From Flavobacterium arcticum (GTDB taxonomy: Bacteria > Bacteroidota > Bacteroidia > Flavobacteriales > Flavobacteriaceae), in contig NZ_CP031188.1 in the NCBI RefSeq assembly GCF_003344925.1, positions 1,486,501-1,550,500 on the forward strand: 64,000 nt of DNA, read 5' to 3'. A model generated the notes under the pieces. That model saw only the letters and a list, made by a program, of their open reading frames with translations. It ran no database searches and was not told where the DNA came from. Each line of letters starts with the position of its first letter. The first letter of the stretch is position 1. The translations under genes and the position numbers were made by a program. Below are positions 32,701 to 42,640 of this stretch, one piece after another.

Positions 32701-33753
32701 CTAAAACAACCGCAATTGCTCTCCTTTTGTACCATCAAATAAATCGGTGGTAAGTTTAGGCATTTCTTTATTGGCAAAATATTTTTGTTTCGCTACTTTA
32801 AAGCTGGTATGTATCATATCGGCAATATTACCTTCGCCTTTTCGGCGTTTTGCAACACTTTTTTCGCCCAGTTTACCGCCGTGTAACGTGCTTATTTGGT
32901 GTAATACTTTATCTTGCCTGTCGGGATAATGCTCGGCAAGCCATTCTTTAAAAACAGGTTCTACCGTATCGTTAAGTCGCACTAAGGTATAACCGCAGGC
33001 TAATGCTCCTTTTTCGGCAATGGTTTTTACTATGGGTAGTATCTCCATAGTGTTTAGCCCCGGTATCATGGGGGCTACCATAATGTGTACGGGTATGCCG
33101 TTTTGCGTTAGGGTTTCTATTGCCTTTAGTTTTGTGTTTACTGATGAGGTTCGCGGTTCGAGTTTTCGTCTTAGGTCTTCGTTTATAGTGGGTATGCTGA
33201 GTGATACAGTTACTAAGTTTTTTTCGGCAAGTTGGCTTAGTATATCTATGTCGCGGGTTACGAGTGCATTTTTGGTGAGTATGTTTACAGGGTGACGGTA
33301 GTCTAGAAATACCTGCAACAGCCTACGGGTTATTTGCATTTTGCGCTCTACGGGTTGGTAACAATCGGTATTACCAGATAGTAAAATAGATTCGGGAACG
33401 TAGCCTCTTTTTTTAAAGAATTGTTCTAGTAATTCGGGGGCATTTTTCTTGGCGAGTATTACCCGTTCAAAATCGACTCCTGCGCTGTAGCCCCAGTATT
33501 CGTGTGTGGGACGCGCATAGCAGTAGGCACAACCGTGTTCGCACCCTTGGTAGGGGTTCATGGAATATGCCATGTGTAAGTCGGGGCTTTTTACCTTGTT
33601 TACAATCGTTTTTGGGAATATAGGTATTACCTGTGTTTTGGCTATATCTTCTTCATAGTCGTCCTGATAAATGCTTTGTTCATAACGGTTTTTCTCGAAA
33701 TGGTTGTGTACATTGCTAACAGCTCCCTGTCCTTTTATGGTTTCCTTTTTCAT
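32701..33753 (-). CDS. PA0069-family radical SAM protein (SplB-like)
   Basis: 350 residues. The [4Fe-4S]/SAM motif is CEHGCAYC (CxxxCxxC) in YQGCEHGCAYCYARPTHEYW, the signature of the PA0069 branch, related to SplB. A TIM-barrel-like rest follows with SGNTDCYQP and TLVRLNDTV. These proteins make 5'-deoxyadenosyl radicals; the substrate of this branch is not known. Confidence 0.9.
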   Translation of the reverse strand: MKKETIKGQGAVSNVHNHFEKNRYEQSIYQDDYEEDIAKTQVIPIFPKTIVNKVKSPDLHMAYSMNPYQGCEHGCAYCYARPTHEYWGYSAGVDFERVILAKKNAPELLEQFFKKRGYVPESILLSGNTDCYQPVERKMQITRRLLQVFLDYRHPVNILTKNALVTRDIDILSQLAEKNLVTVSLSIPTINEDLRRKLEPRTSSVNTKLKAIETLTQNGIPVHIMVAPMIPGLNTMEILPIVKTIAEKGALACGYTLVRLNDTVEPVFKEWLAEHYPDRQDKVLHQISTLHGGKLGEKSVAKRRKGEGNIADMIHTSFKVAKQKYFANKEMPKLTTDLFDGTKGEQLRLF

Positions 33754-33868
33754 AATCCTGCTCCTTTACAGGCGCAAGATAATAACTATATGATTATTTT
33801 CTTAGCATTGTTTAGAAAATATTACCATTAAGTTTTGTTTATATTTGAGACACTAAAAATTACAACCT

Positions 33869-34186
33869 ATGACAACGATAGATTTTGCTGTAGATGATAC
33901 TCATGTAACTCTTTATAATAGCATAGCGGGCAAAGAGACAATTACAGTAAACGGTAAAACTGTTTCAGAGAAACATTCTTTTTTTGGTACACGTCACGAG
34001 TTTACTTTTGAAGATGATACTTATGAAGTTATTACTGCCATGCAGTGCTGGCAAACTATTGGCGTTAAGGTACAGCTGCGTAAAAACGGAAAACTTATAG
34101 AAGAGAAAACTGAAGGGCAAAGTATGCTCGCATTGTTAGTAGGTACTCTTATTTTAGTGCTTTTATTACAGTTTCTTGTAGGATAA
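33869..34186 (+). CDS. hypothetical beta-rich protein with C-terminal membrane anchor, 105 aa
   Basis: 105 residues. A short beta domain (DDTHVTLYNSIAGKETITVN; KHSFFGTRHEFTFEDDTY) ends in one hydrophobic helix (MLALLVGTLILVLLLQFLVG), giving a tail-anchored topology. No signal peptide and no family recognised. A terminator follows directly. Confidence 0.6.
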   Translation: MTTIDFAVDDTHVTLYNSIAGKETITVNGKTVSEKHSFFGTRHEFTFEDDTYEVITAMQCWQTIGVKVQLRKNGKLIEEKTEGQSMLALLVGTLILVLLLQFLVG

Positions 34187-34192
34187 TATAAA

Positions 34193-34223
34193 AAAACTCC
34201 ACAAACAATGTGGAGCTTCTTTT
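34193..34223. terminator. bidirectional terminator
   Basis: CTCCACA and TGTGGAG form a stem with a short loop, A-run before and T-rich after, between convergent genes. Confidence 0.8.
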
Positions 34224-34238
34224 AAAGTGAGTTAGTAT

Positions 34239-35066
34239 TTATTCTTTAATAATTTTTATTGTTTTTTGGGCTGCACCTGCGGTAACTTTTAAAAAGTAAA
34301 TGCCTGCGCTAAATGCTTCGGTATTTATTTTTACATCGCTGCTTGTAACTTGTTGCGAAAGTACTTTTTGCCCAGTTACGGTATAGAGTTCAAGGTTATC
34401 TACATCATTAGCATTAGCTAGATTAATTTCATTTTTTACTGGGTTAGGATACACCGTTAAGCGGCTAAAAGTGTTTTCTTTTACTGCTGCGGTGGCAGTT
34501 TCTTCTATAGTTATATCATCTAAATAAAGGTAGCCTTGCCCTCCTGCTAGATGTATTTCTATAGCGAAGTAGTAAGAGTCGCTTTCTGCTACAGTAAAAG
34601 GCGCTGAGATAAAAGTTGAAGGGTTACCTGCTGCAACGTTGTTTTGTTCGGGTAAATAGGTGTATTCGCCTCCGCGAACCAACATAATGCGAACCAGCCC
34701 CATTACACCATCGGGGTTGCTCATTCCGTATTTATATGACACCGTGTAAGATGTTCCTGCACTAAAAGCAATTGATGGAATGCCAAGTGTAACGCCTGTA
34801 CCCGCATCTTCGGGTATTCCCTCGGCTACAATTTCTGTGTTGTATAGTAATGCGTTACCAGAGAACCCTTCGATGGGGGTTGCTGTTGTTTCAAAAATTT
34901 CGGTAGAGGCAAAAGTAAAATAGCCACTAACCATACAGTCAGGAAGCTGAGGTGCGGTTGCCGACTCAGCATTTTCGAAATACGGGAGAGCAACTCCTTC
35001 GCATTGTGAAAACGCACTATAGCTAAATGCTAAGAATGCGCTAAATAGTAAAGTAAGATTTTTCAT
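34239..35066 (-). CDS. secreted T9SS type A cargo protein
   Basis: 275 residues from the ATG at 35066, chosen because it opens a signal peptide (MKNLTLLFSAFLAFSYSAFS); the upstream 13 codons lack one. A jelly-roll, choice-of-anchor-J-like carbohydrate-binding domain is plausible (about 25-190). The C-terminal sorting domain is clear: LTVYPNPVKNEINL, LELYTVTGQKV, AFSAGIYFLKV and a terminal IKIIKE. It is exported by the type IX secretion system and may be surface-anchored. Ligand unknown. Confidence 0.88.
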   Translation of the reverse strand: MKNLTLLFSAFLAFSYSAFSQCEGVALPYFENAESATAPQLPDCMVSGYFTFASTEIFETTATPIEGFSGNALLYNTEIVAEGIPEDAGTGVTLGIPSIAFSAGTSYTVSYKYGMSNPDGVMGLVRIMLVRGGEYTYLPEQNNVAAGNPSTFISAPFTVAESDSYYFAIEIHLAGGQGYLYLDDITIEETATAAVKENTFSRLTVYPNPVKNEINLANANDVDNLELYTVTGQKVLSQQVTSSDVKINTEAFSAGIYFLKVTAGAAQKTIKIIKE

Positions 35067-35141
35067 AAAACAATTTTTTAAATTAATACTAATGTAAAAG
35101 TACATCCTGTTTAGGTTTAATTTTTTATGAAAAAACTGGAA

Positions 35142-35984
35142 TTACTTGTAAATTTCAAGTGTAGTTGCCTGTAACTCTGATGGTGTGAGTTTACTTTGAG
35201 ATTTTATAAAGTTGCTAAAGTTTGCTTGGCTGTCAAAGTTAAGTTCGAAGGCTATTTCTTTTAGCGAAAGCTTATTTAGCAGCATAAGCCTGCGTATTTC
35301 GAGTATAAGCTCTTCATGAATGAGTTTAAGTGGGGTTTTGCCAAGGCTTGCCTTGCAAGCATCATTTAGTTTTTCGGTACTACACTCCATGAGGTTACAG
35401 TAATCAGAAACTTTTCTTTGTGTTTTAATATGTTGTGGCAATAACGATAAGAACTCGGTTACAATATTGGTTTTAAGCATAGCCGATTTGGCGTCATGAA
35501 GTTCTGGTAACGATATGAGTATAATTTGTAGGTAGCTATATATTTTATGATGTGCAAAGGGTGTAAGCTCTTTGTTTTCTAATAGGCGCATCATTCGTTC
35601 GGTTACATCATACAGGTGGTTAAAATTTTCTGTATCGAGGTTAAATACCTGCTCTGGAAAGTACAGTTGGTAATGCTTTAGGGGTTGTAAAAATTTAAAG
35701 ATATCTTTCCTAAACTGTATTAGTAAACCTGTTGCTGTATTGCGGTACATTAGGTGTATTTGCCCTGGGTATATGGCATATAATTGCTCTCCTAGCATGT
35801 TGTACTCTTGGAAGTCTATAAACTGCCTGCCTTTGCCATTTTTTACTAATATTATTTCAAAATAATCATGCCGATGCGGTTTATGATAATCATAAGGGTT
35901 ACTGTAATCCAAGGGTTCGATAACCAATGGTTTGTCATGTTGTGGCAGTTGTACAGCGTTTACATCAACATCCTTGTTATTCAT
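35142..35984 (-). CDS. AraC-family transcriptional regulator
   Basis: 280 residues. An N-terminal cupin sensor domain (PHRHDYFEIILVKNGKGRQF) precedes two C-terminal helix-turn-helix motifs (MECSTEKLNDACKASLGKTP and LSLKEIAFELNFDSQANFSN), typical of AraC/XylS regulators. The ligand and targets are unknown. The neighbouring T9SS cargo gene or the RND operon are possible targets by position only. Confidence 0.9.
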   Translation of the reverse strand: MNNKDVDVNAVQLPQHDKPLVIEPLDYSNPYDYHKPHRHDYFEIILVKNGKGRQFIDFQEYNMLGEQLYAIYPGQIHLMYRNTATGLLIQFRKDIFKFLQPLKHYQLYFPEQVFNLDTENFNHLYDVTERMMRLLENKELTPFAHHKIYSYLQIILISLPELHDAKSAMLKTNIVTEFLSLLPQHIKTQRKVSDYCNLMECSTEKLNDACKASLGKTPLKLIHEELILEIRRLMLLNKLSLKEIAFELNFDSQANFSNFIKSQSKLTPSELQATTLEIYK

Positions 35985-36110
35985 GGTAGAAATAGATATT
36001 AATAAGAAAGCGAAAGTTACAAAAAACGTGTTGAGTATTTTAAAAATCAGGAATATTAAGTAAAACTAATCTAAATAGTATTGTTTTGGTTGTAAGGCTA
36101 GTAATAACAA

Positions 36111-36142
36111 AAACCCCGATACAGTTTCCTGCATCGGGGTTT
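36111..36142. terminator. bidirectional terminator
   Basis: AAACCCCGAT and ATCGGGGTTT form a perfect 10-bp stem with a 12-base loop; it lies after the efflux operon on the minus strand. Confidence 0.75.
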
Positions 36143-36180
36143 CAAACATAAAACAAAACAATTAACCTTATTAATTATTG

Positions 36181-37578
36181 TTATTGCCATCCGCCACCAA
36201 GGGCTTTATATAAATTGATGATGGCTTGATATTGTTGGTATTTATTATCTATAAGACTTAGCTCGCTATTTAATGCGTTGTCTTTTGCAGTAAGTACCTC
36301 TAGGTAGTTTACTAAACCATAATCTAGTAACTCATCAGAATAGTCGGCAGCTTTAACTAGTGCATCTACTTGTTTTTCGCGAATGGTTAGTTTTTTGGTT
36401 TCGTTAGTATAATTAGCTAATGCATCACTAACTTCTTTACCTGCTGTTACGAGTGTTTGCTCAAACTGAATGTAAGCCTGCTCTTGTTGTGTTTTGCTCA
36501 CCTCATATTGCGTGCGTATTTTTCTGCCATTGAATATGGGTTGTGTAAGTCCTGTAATAACGTTGGCAAAAATAGAGTTGGCACTAAACCATTCTTTAAG
36601 ATCTATACTTTGTAAACCTCCGCTAGCGGTAACAGTAAGCGATGGATAAAAATTGCTACGTGCTACATTAGTAAGCTCAAAAGCGTTTACTAATCCATAT
36701 TCGGCAGCTACCACATCAGGACGGTTACGTAATAATGATGCTGAGTAACCTAGTTTTATTTCGGGATTAAGCTCTTGTTCTACAAGGGTAGTGCGCTCAA
36801 CTTTGGTAGGGGCTTCTCCTAGCAATAAACTCATATAGTTTTCCATTAAAACAATGTTGTTTTTTAGGTCTTCTATAATAAGCTCTGTGCTGTATTTTTG
36901 TGCCTCGGTTTGTTTTACACCTACTTCGTTAACACTACCAGCTTCTTTTAATGCCAGTATTGTTTCGACACTTTCATTTCTATTATCAAGTGTTTTTTGG
37001 GCTACTTCAAGCTGTGCATCAAGCGAAAGCAATTGATAATAGGTAGCAGCTATATTTGTTATTACCTGTGTTTTTACTGCTTGATTTGCAGCAATGGTTT
37101 GCAGGTAAGAGGCACCCGCAGCACGCTTGTTGCTACGGATTTTGCCCCAAATATCGGCTTCCCATGACAGGCTACCACTTAGCTCATATTGGTCTAAGTT
37201 ACTAAATAGACTACCAAACTGGCTATTTTTGGCAAACTCTTGGTGTGTCCATTGCCCTGTTCCAGAAAGGGTAGGGAAGTAACCCGTTTTGGCTTGCTTT
37301 AGGTAAGCATTAGCAGCGGTAATATTTTGCATTGCTATGCGAATATCAAAGTTGTTTTGTAACCCTTTGTTTATGTGTTTTTGCAACACAGGGTCGGTAA
37401 ACATTTTTTCCCACGATATGTTTGCCATCGAGGTACTGTCTTTTGCCACTACTTCGGTGCGGTACAGGTTTTCTGCCTGTACATCCGGTCTTTCGTAAGT
37501 TTTTGCGCTAAAGCACGATTGCATTAGCAGTGCGATACCGGTAACCGCTATTATTCTATATGTTTTTATAAATTTCAT
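36181..37578 (-). CDS. outer-membrane efflux lipoprotein of the RND system (NodT/OprM type)
   Basis: 465 residues. The lipobox (LLMQSCFS) gives a lipid-anchored mature protein. Two TolC repeats are visible; long helices alternate with beta strands (INKGLQNNFDIRIAMQNITA; ALNSELSLIDNKYQQYQAII). It forms the outer-membrane channel of the tripartite pump with the permease (11 bp upstream) and adaptor. Last gene of the four-gene operon. Confidence 0.93.
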   Translation of the reverse strand: MKFIKTYRIIAVTGIALLMQSCFSAKTYERPDVQAENLYRTEVVAKDSTSMANISWEKMFTDPVLQKHINKGLQNNFDIRIAMQNITAANAYLKQAKTGYFPTLSGTGQWTHQEFAKNSQFGSLFSNLDQYELSGSLSWEADIWGKIRSNKRAAGASYLQTIAANQAVKTQVITNIAATYYQLLSLDAQLEVAQKTLDNRNESVETILALKEAGSVNEVGVKQTEAQKYSTELIIEDLKNNIVLMENYMSLLLGEAPTKVERTTLVEQELNPEIKLGYSASLLRNRPDVVAAEYGLVNAFELTNVARSNFYPSLTVTASGGLQSIDLKEWFSANSIFANVITGLTQPIFNGRKIRTQYEVSKTQQEQAYIQFEQTLVTAGKEVSDALANYTNETKKLTIREKQVDALVKAADYSDELLDYGLVNYLEVLTAKDNALNSELSLIDNKYQQYQAIINLYKALGGGWQ

Positions 37579-37589
37579 ATCTATATTTT

Positions 37590-40500
37590 TTATGCTACCG
37601 TGTTTTCAGTTTCTTCTTTTTCTTCGGGTTTTCCTGATATTCTTTCCTGTAGTCCTTGGAATATAACAAACAGGATAGGTATTACAAATACCCCGAATAC
37701 AGTACCCACAAGCATACCACCTACAGCACCCATACCAATAGAGCGGTTACCTACAGCACCTACACCTGTTGCTAGTGCTAGTGGCAATAGACCGAGTATA
37801 AAGGCAAACGATGTCATAAGAATAGGTCGTAAACGTGCCTTGGCACCCTCTATAGCCGACTGTGTAAGGCTCATGCCGTGTCGCCTTCGCTGTACGGCAA
37901 ACTCTACTATAAGTATGGCATTCTTGGCGAGTAGCCCGATAAGCATTATTAATGCTACTTGGAAGTAGATGTTGTTTTCTAGCCCAGCAAGTTTTACAAA
38001 GCCAATGGCTCCTGCTATACCTACAGGTAATGATAGTAGTACAGATAGTGGTAATACGTAACTTTCGTATTGCGCACTAAGCAGGAAGTATACAAATATT
38101 AAACTCAACAGGAATACGCCTGCTGCTTGGTTACCTGCAAGTATCTCCTCTCGTGTCATACCACTAAACTCGTAGGTATAACTGCTAGGTAAATGTTCGG
38201 CTGCCACTTCTTGTATGGCTTTAATAGCATCGCCACTACTATAGCCTGGGTTTGCTTTACCGTTTACGTTAACTGCTTTTAGCAGGTTAAAACGCGATAC
38301 TGCCTCTGGACCATATATTTTTTTGAAATCTACAAACTGGCTTATTGCTACCATTTCTCCGCTAGCGTTACGCACATAAACATCGTTTATAGAGCGTTCG
38401 TCGGCTCTGTTTTCAGGTTTAGCCTGTATCATTACACGGAACTGTTTACCAAAGCGGTTAAAATCTGTAGTATATAAACCACCATAGTAACCTTGCATGG
38501 TGTTAAAGATATCGCTTACTGATACGCTTGCATCTTTTGCCCTTTCTACATTAATATCCATTTGATATTGTGGGAAGTTAGGGTTAAAGTTGGTAATAGC
38601 ATATTGTACCTCTGGACGTTGTGATAGTGCAGCAAGAAACTCGTTTGACACTTTACTTACTGTAGCCCAATCATCGTCACCTTTATCTTCAATTTTAAAC
38701 TCAAAACCATCGGCGTTACCAAAACCTTGTACACTTGGCGGAGTAAAGAATAGCATTCGGGCATCTTTAAAGCCTGCAGTTTTGGCAAAAAGTTCGCCTA
38801 CTATTGCATCTACTGTTTGGTTTGGCTCTGTACGCTCTGACCAGTCTTTTAATCTAATAACGGTAAAGGCATACGAGCCTCCGTTAATACGGTTTAGTAA
38901 ACTGAAACCAACAATGTTCATACGGGCTTCTACCATTGGCATCGATTGTAGTATCGAGTCAAGTTGTTTAACCGATTCTTCTGTTTTCTCTAAAGTAGTT
39001 CCTGGTGGCAATGTTATATCTGCCATTATAATACCTCTATCTTCATTAGGTATAAACCCAGATGGGGTAGTAGTAAACAGGTAGTATGTAATACCAGAGA
39101 ATACTACAAGAGCAACAACAGTTATCCATTTTCTTTTTGCTAATACTCTAAGTGAACCTGTATATTTTTGGTTCATGGCATTAAAGCCAACATTAAAGGC
39201 ATCAAAGAAACGGTCTTTTATATTTTTCTTTTTACTATGATCGTCATCGTGTGGTTTTAATAGCAATGCACATAGCGCAGGACTTAATGTAAGTGCATTA
39301 AGTGCCGAGATAAGAATTGCTATAGCAAGGGTTATGGCAAACTGCTGATAGAATACTCCCGATGGTCCTTGTAGGAACGATACTGGTATAAATACTGCCG
39401 ACATTACTAAGGTAATAGATACAATAGCACCTGTTATCTCGTTCATTGCCGAAAGGGTTGCTTTCTTAGCCGATTTTTCGCCCTCGTCTAGTTTGGCATG
39501 TACTGCCTCGACGACGACAATAGCATCATCGACCACAATACCAATGGCTAGTACTACCGCAAACAGCGTTAGCAGGTTGATAGAGAAGCCAAACAGGTTA
39601 AGGAAAAAGAATGTACCTATAATGGCTACGGGTACTGCAATAGCAGGTATTAATGTAGAACGGAAGTCTTGAAGGAAAAGATATACTACAATAAACACCA
39701 AGATAAAGGCTTCTATAAGTGTGTGTATTACTTTTTCTATAGAGGCATCTAAGAAGGTTTTAGTGTTAAATGGTATTACATATTCTATACCTTTTGGGAA
39801 TGATGCTTTTTCTTCTTCTAGTATGCTTAATACTTCGTCAATAATATCATTAGCGTTAGAGCCAGAGGTTTGGAATATACCCATTGCAACCCCTTCGTTG
39901 CCCATACCATAGTTTTTTTGCCCGTAGTTAAAAGCACCAAGTTCTATATTAGCAACATCTTTTAGGTGTAAAAAGTTACCGTTTCCTGTAGCTTTTATTA
40001 CAATGTTTTCATATTCTTCTACTTGGTTAAGACGTCCTTTATATTTTATTACATATTCGTAAATACCATCGGCATTTTCTCCAAATTTACCTGGTGCTGC
40101 TTCTACGTTTTGTTCTCGTAGCGCATTCTGTATATCGGCAGGAGTTAGGTTGTATGCTGCCATTTTCTCTGGGTCTATCCATATACGCATTGAGTAGTCT
40201 TTACCACCAAATACGGTTACCTGCCCTACACCTTTTACACGTTTTAGTTTTGGTACAAGGTTTATATTGGCAAAGTTTTGTACAAATGTTCCGTCAAACT
40301 CTTTATTAGTAGAGTATAGCGAAAGGAACATTAAGGCACTTGTTTGGGTTTTTGCAGTTGTTACCCCCGTTTGTACTACAGCTTCTGGTAGCTTGCTTGT
40401 AGCACGTGCTACCCTGTTTTGTACGTTTACGGCAGCGATATCTGGGTCTACACCTAGCTCGAAAAATACGTTTATAGTACCTACACCATCATTAGATGCG

Positions 40501-40742
40501 GTAGAGGTCATGTAGGTCATTCCTTCTACCCCGTTTATTTCTTCTTCTAGCGGAACTATTACACTGTTTAGTACTGTACCAGCATTAGCACCAGTATAGG
40601 TAGAGGTAACCTGTACCGTTGGCGGTGCAATTTCAGGATACTGCTCTATAGGCAGAGACATAAGCCCTAATATCCCTAGTATGGTTATTAGTATCGAAAT
40701 AACGGTAGAGAGTACCGGTCTTTCTATAAAAGTTTTTAACAT
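37590..40742 (-). CDS. RND efflux pump permease (AcrB/HAE1 type)
   Basis: 1050 residues, full length. Twelve transmembrane helices in two halves, with large periplasmic loops. The proton-relay region reads AIGIVVDDAIVVVEAV (the paired Asp of TM4), and the C-terminal half has GLLAKNAILIVEFA with its Lys. It exports drugs or other hydrophobic compounds using proton motive force. It is flanked in the operon by its adaptor (9 bp upstream) and channel (11 bp downstream). Confidence 0.97.
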   Translation of the reverse strand: MLKTFIERPVLSTVISILITILGILGLMSLPIEQYPEIAPPTVQVTSTYTGANAGTVLNSVIVPLEEEINGVEGMTYMTSTASNDGVGTINVFFELGVDPDIAAVNVQNRVARATSKLPEAVVQTGVTTAKTQTSALMFLSLYSTNKEFDGTFVQNFANINLVPKLKRVKGVGQVTVFGGKDYSMRIWIDPEKMAAYNLTPADIQNALREQNVEAAPGKFGENADGIYEYVIKYKGRLNQVEEYENIVIKATGNGNFLHLKDVANIELGAFNYGQKNYGMGNEGVAMGIFQTSGSNANDIIDEVLSILEEEKASFPKGIEYVIPFNTKTFLDASIEKVIHTLIEAFILVFIVVYLFLQDFRSTLIPAIAVPVAIIGTFFFLNLFGFSINLLTLFAVVLAIGIVVDDAIVVVEAVHAKLDEGEKSAKKATLSAMNEITGAIVSITLVMSAVFIPVSFLQGPSGVFYQQFAITLAIAILISALNALTLSPALCALLLKPHDDDHSKKKNIKDRFFDAFNVGFNAMNQKYTGSLRVLAKRKWITVVALVVFSGITYYLFTTTPSGFIPNEDRGIIMADITLPPGTTLEKTEESVKQLDSILQSMPMVEARMNIVGFSLLNRINGGSYAFTVIRLKDWSERTEPNQTVDAIVGELFAKTAGFKDARMLFFTPPSVQGFGNADGFEFKIEDKGDDDWATVSKVSNEFLAALSQRPEVQYAITNFNPNFPQYQMDINVERAKDASVSVSDIFNTMQGYYGGLYTTDFNRFGKQFRVMIQAKPENRADERSINDVYVRNASGEMVAISQFVDFKKIYGPEAVSRFNLLKAVNVNGKANPGYSSGDAIKAIQEVAAEHLPSSYTYEFSGMTREEILAGNQAAGVFLLSLIFVYFLLSAQYESYVLPLSVLLSLPVGIAGAIGFVKLAGLENNIYFQVALIMLIGLLAKNAILIVEFAVQRRRHGMSLTQSAIEGAKARLRPILMTSFAFILGLLPLALATGVGAVGNRSIGMGAVGGMLVGTVFGVFVIPILFVIFQGLQERISGKPEEKEETENTVA

Positions 40743-40751
40743 CTTTCTGGT

Positions 40752-41897
40752 TTATTTTTTTTGTGATGAATTGGTTGTTTCTTCGGTAGCTACTTCTTCT
40801 TTAGCAGGTGTACTTTGCTTACTGCTATCTTGTGGTACTATTTGTTGTCCTTCTTTTAGTTTTGTAGCTCCTGCGGTTACTATTACTTCGCCAGCTTCAA
40901 GTCCGCCACTCACTATATAGTCTTTACCAGCGGTAGTGCTTGTTTCTATAATGCGGGGTGCAACTTTGTTTTCTTTATCTACTACATACAGCATTTTTTT
41001 GCCTTGCATATCTATTACAGCATTTTGTGGTACTAGTAGAGCTCCACCTTTTTGTACAGGGATGCGCACTATACCGCTACCGCCACTTCTTAGTACGGCA
41101 TCGGGGTTAGGGAATGCTGCTTTAAACTCTGATGTACCTGTAGATGAGTTTACTAATCCGCTTACCGTTATTAGTTTACCTTTCTCGGCATACTCGCTAC
41201 CGTCTACTAGTACTAATGATACTTCAGGAGTATTTTTTAGTTTAGCCTCTAGCGTACTACCGCTAAAGTTGCGTGTAAAGTTTAGCATTTGTTTTTCGTT
41301 CATAGAAAAATAAGCGTGCATTACTTTACTGTCAGACACTGTTGTAAGTGGCATTGTGTTAGTAGCACTTACAAGACTTCCTTCTCTATAAGGTAGGCTT
41401 CCTACAACCCCATTTACAGGCGATGTTATGGTACCATAGCCCGCATTAGTAGCTACACTGCTGTATGCTGCTTTTGCTTGTGCTAGTTTTGCCTTGGCAG
41501 TTTCTAGCTGTACATTACTTATTATGTTTCGTTTTACTAGTGGTTGTAGTCTATCTACTTCTACTTGTGCAGCATTTACATTAGCTTTTGCAGCGGCAGC
41601 TTCTTGCCCAAGGCTTTGGGTTTCTATTTTAAATAGCAGTTGCCCTTTTTTTACTTGTTGCCCCTCAGTAACATAAATTTTTTGGATAAATCCATCTACT
41701 TTTGGGCGAATTTCTACGTTTTGCTGCCCTTCAAGGTTAGCGGTATATTCTTCATATATTATGGCATCTTGGGGTGCTATGGTTTGTACAGGGAAAGGTA
41801 TTGGCCCTTGTGCCTGCGGAGCTTGTTGCTCTTTTTTGCCACATGCTGATACGATTAGTAAGGCTGCGATTGCGCCTAAGAAAGATCTTTTTTTCAT
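40752..41897 (-). CDS. RND efflux periplasmic adaptor lipoprotein
   Basis: 381 residues. The signal ends at the lipobox Cys of LIVSACGKK. A lipoyl/barrel-sandwich domain (EGQQNVEIRPKVDGFIQKIY; GTITSPVNGVVGSLPYREGS), a helical hairpin (about 95-130) and a beta-barrel domain fit AcrA-type adaptors joining permease and channel. Located between the regulator and permease genes. Confidence 0.95.
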   Translation of the reverse strand: MKKRSFLGAIAALLIVSACGKKEQQAPQAQGPIPFPVQTIAPQDAIIYEEYTANLEGQQNVEIRPKVDGFIQKIYVTEGQQVKKGQLLFKIETQSLGQEAAAAKANVNAAQVEVDRLQPLVKRNIISNVQLETAKAKLAQAKAAYSSVATNAGYGTITSPVNGVVGSLPYREGSLVSATNTMPLTTVSDSKVMHAYFSMNEKQMLNFTRNFSGSTLEAKLKNTPEVSLVLVDGSEYAEKGKLITVSGLVNSSTGTSEFKAAFPNPDAVLRSGGSGIVRIPVQKGGALLVPQNAVIDMQGKKMLYVVDKENKVAPRIIETSTTAGKDYIVSGGLEAGEVIVTAGATKLKEGQQIVPQDSSKQSTPAKEEVATEETTNSSQKK

Positions 41898-41928
41898 TTG
41901 ATAATTATTATGCTAGTAGTGGTTATAT

Positions 41929-42426
41929 TTAATTGTTGTTATCTATGTCTGCTTCTATTTTTTTAAACATATCTATTGTTTTTATCATTAGTTGTTCTAT
42001 TTCCAATAGGTGTTCTTTATAGGCTGTTGAGGTCTTTAGGTTACATTGTTCTGCAGGGCATTCTGCTGTCTGGTTGCGGTAGGCTATTACCCGTTCTACT
42101 ATTTTTTTTTCGAAGTCAATCATTTTCATGTAATTCGAAAACCGCTCGCTTAATGGCGATGGTTTAAAGTATTTCTTTCTATCACACGGGATGGTATAGT
42201 ATACTATCTTCTCCATTTTTAACAGTAAGTTTAGGCTAGTAGAAACAGAGCTTTTACTTGCTCCTGTGCGTTCTACAAGTTCTTCGAAAGTAATTCCTGC
42301 CCTACAGCTATCTATAATTAGTGTTCCTAATATTCTGGAAGCTAGTGGTGGTAGGTTGTAATGTGTTTCGAAATGAACCCCAAACAATTCTATTATTTCC
42401 TCTTTTTCTTTTTGAGCATCTATCAT
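41929..42426 (-). CDS. GbsR/MarR-family repressor of the efflux operon
   Basis: 165 residues from the ATG at 42426. A start 11 codons earlier is rejected because it overlaps the -7 box. The winged HTH is LVERTGASKSSVSTSLNLLL with the following wing (KIVYYTIPCDRKKYFKP). A helical C-terminus serves dimerisation. It is the first gene of the operon with adaptor, permease and channel, the usual arrangement for an autoregulated efflux repressor. A palindrome at 42468-42491 is its probable operator. Confidence 0.88.
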   Translation of the reverse strand: MIDAQKEKEEIIELFGVHFETHYNLPPLASRILGTLIIDSCRAGITFEELVERTGASKSSVSTSLNLLLKMEKIVYYTIPCDRKKYFKPSPLSERFSNYMKMIDFEKKIVERVIAYRNQTAECPAEQCNLKTSTAYKEHLLEIEQLMIKTIDMFKKIEADIDNNN

Positions 42427-42445
42427 CGTATCGTTAAAATTTGAG

Positions 42446-42453
42446 CAAATATA
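42446..42453 (-). promoter_or_regulatory. -7 box of the efflux operon
   Basis: TATATTTG on the minus strand, 19 bp before the ATG at 42426. The expected -33 region overlaps the inverted repeat at 42468-42491. Confidence 0.55.
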
Positions 42454-42467
42454 GAACATTAGTTCTT

Positions 42468-42491
42468 TTGGTTCTGTTAAAACCGAACCAA
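42468..42491. promoter_or_regulatory. probable operator of the GbsR/MarR regulator
   Basis: TTGGTTC-N10-GAACCAA, perfect 7-bp arms, centred about 30 bp upstream of the -7 box, so bound repressor would exclude RNA polymerase. Typical size and symmetry for a MarR-type site. Confidence 0.6.
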
Positions 42492-42588
42492 CTAATCGTT
42501 AAAATTTAGTTAATAAAAATAACGGCGGTTTTATTACATCGTTTTAGTAGTGTGTTTGGCTTGTTAACATAATTTTTTGGACTAAAAA

Positions 42589-42614
42589 ACCCCCTAATAA
42601 TTTAATTAGGGGGT
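42589..42614. terminator. terminator after the RlpA-like genes
   Basis: ACCCCCTAAT and ATTAGGGGGT form a strong stem; on the minus strand it is followed by six T. Confidence 0.85.
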
Positions 42615-42640
42615 GGGTTTATTTTTAAGAGTATTATTTG

